Shown here piece by piece: positions 38,600-39,184 of a stretch of DNA of 39,184 bases. The notes under the pieces were generated by a model that was not told the origin of the DNA, did no database searches, and was given only the letters and a program-made list of their open reading frames with translations. The stretch comes from Mycoplasma sp. CAG:472 (GTDB taxonomy: Bacteria; Bacillota_I; Bacilli_A; RF39; UBA660), in assembly GCA_000437315.1 (NCBI GenBank), contig FR899393.1, positions 1 through 39,184 of the forward strand, in the 5' to 3' direction. Both the position numbers and the translations under genes were made by a program. Positions within the stretch are counted from its first letter, which is position 1; each line of letters begins with the position of its first letter.

Positions 38600-39184
38600 A
38601 ACCAATACGATATGCGTTATCACTAGTTCCTGTCCCCCCAACAATTTTTAGGATGCTAGAATCTAGATAAAATGTTGGACGTGCAGCCCAATAAAAATTA
38701 GGTACATCAATATAATTATATTGATGACTAACATTTCCTGTCGAACGTATATGTAAAACGTTGCCAGAAGTATCTGAACGAGGAGTAATTGTCCATTCAA
38801 CGTTATTGACAAAATTATTTTGTGATATAAACAACCAATCATTATTCCTACAATCACTGTATATTGAGCCATCCCAATCATATAAATCTCTTGTTCTACA
38901 TTCTGACTTGTTAATATTTGTACCTCCCACTGTTGCATATCCATAATCACTTGGGTACATGAGTCCTACCTTTGCATATATACTACTTGGATTACCACTA
39001 TATATCGCACTTACATTTCTTTCCTCTTTATAAATACCTTCTGCTGTTAAAGTATTATAATTTGATGAACTAGCCCCTCCTAAATGCCATTTTGCATTTG
39101 CTATTCCACTAGATAATTTACCATTTACATTTGAAGTTTCTACCAAAGTAGTTAAGTATGTTCCATTTAATTCTGTTTTTAATG
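38598..39184 (-). CDS. Surface protein, C-terminal end (start beyond the right edge)
   Basis: The frame is open to the right edge; about 194 residues are visible, beginning LKTELNGTYLTTLVETSN. A TTG at 39146 is a possible start but lacks a ribosome-binding site and falls inside the domain, so this is the 3' part of a larger gene. GLMYPSDYGYATVGG, DWLFIS, FYWAARPTFYLDSSIL and GGTGTSDNAYRIG match the layout of the left-edge protein (GLITADE, ARPVISL, GDGTW). Four cysteines (SECRTRD, SDCRNN among them). Probably secreted or surface-bound. Confidence 0.8.
   Translation of the reverse strand, partial: LKTELNGTYLTTLVETSNVNGKLSSGIANAKWHLGGASSSNYNTLTAEGIYKEERNVSAIYSGNPSSIYAKVGLMYPSDYGYATVGGTNINKSECRTRDLYDWDGSIYSDCRNNDWLFISQNNFVNNVEWTITPRSDTSGNVLHIRSTGNVSHQYNYIDVPNFYWAARPTFYLDSSILKIVGGTGTSDNAYRIG

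Noticed and set aside
38663..38950. Alternative frames inside the right-edge surface protein
   Set aside because: They are shadows of the frame that shares domain features with the left-edge protein.

Overview
The window is AT-rich DNA (GC estimated by eye in the upper twenties per cent) from a Gram-positive-type bacterium of the Bacilli. Gene content and order match Bacillus in many places: ftsA-ftsZ next to spoIIGA-sigE, spoIIP-(yqxA-like)-lepA-hemW, spmA-spmB-rluB, and a yutI/yutH/yutD/yunB group. Sporulation genes (sigE, spoIIGA, spoIIP, spoVS, spmA, spmB, yunB, a yutH-like gene and a spoIIID-like gene) point to an endospore-forming lineage or a recent descendant of one. TGA serves as a stop (spmA, the Panacea gene, the cadherin-like gene), so the code is standard. 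The overall look (very low GC, many small membrane-anchored hypotheticals, huge repetitive surface proteins) resembles gut-associated uncultured Bacilli of the RF39 type; that assignment is inference.

Layout. 1-1481: 5' part of a very large secreted repeat protein on the minus strand, continuing off the left edge. 1580-4310: spoIIGA-sigE flanked by three related elements that look like type I toxin-antitoxin loci, namely two intact ones (A at about 1787-2133, C at about 3936-4306) and one decayed one (B at about 3721-3909) that keeps only its antisense RNA. 4307-6616: ftsZ and ftsA. 6778-6891: a small RNA gene with a consensus promoter. 6996-13557: a minus-strand block with an XRE regulator, a degenerate deacetylase-like protein, spoIIP, a yqxA-like gene, lepA, a SpoIIID-like HTH gene, hemW, a cadherin-like membrane protein and a GDPD phosphodiesterase. 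13729-18780: ssb, a lone sufB, and tgt-queA. 18884-22247: ftsK/spoIIIE, a thioredoxin-like gene and trmL on the plus strand. 22260-26798: frr, uppS, spoVS and small membrane or thioredoxin-fold genes. 26875-28928: six tRNA genes.

28931-30790: a 1.86 kb island inserted at the 3' end of tRNA-Leu. A 16 bp copy of the tRNA end lies at the far side, followed directly by what looks like the original tRNA terminator. The island holds a Panacea-domain antitoxin with an overlapping candidate toxin gene, a start-less HNH gene and a fragment resembling a phage endolysin binding domain. No integrase is visible.

30847-38552: S1-domain protein, NifU-type scaffold, YutH-like, YutD, YunB, several hypotheticals, a ferredoxin with a Cys/His-rich tail, rluB, spmB and spmA. 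38598-39184: C-terminal end of a second large surface protein, cut by the right edge.

The most noteworthy unlisted signal is the A/B/C family. Each intact copy has a sense promoter, a short leader able to hide the ribosome-binding site, a 25-34 residue hydrophobic peptide, a terminator, and an opposing extended -10 promoter driving an antisense RNA of about 120 nt that ends in its own terminator. The 5' and 3' ends of the toxin transcript are complementary over 12-14 bases with compensatory changes between copies. The antisense units lie directly downstream of ftsZ, spoIIGA-sigE and each other, so their terminators probably also end the cell-division and sporulation operons.
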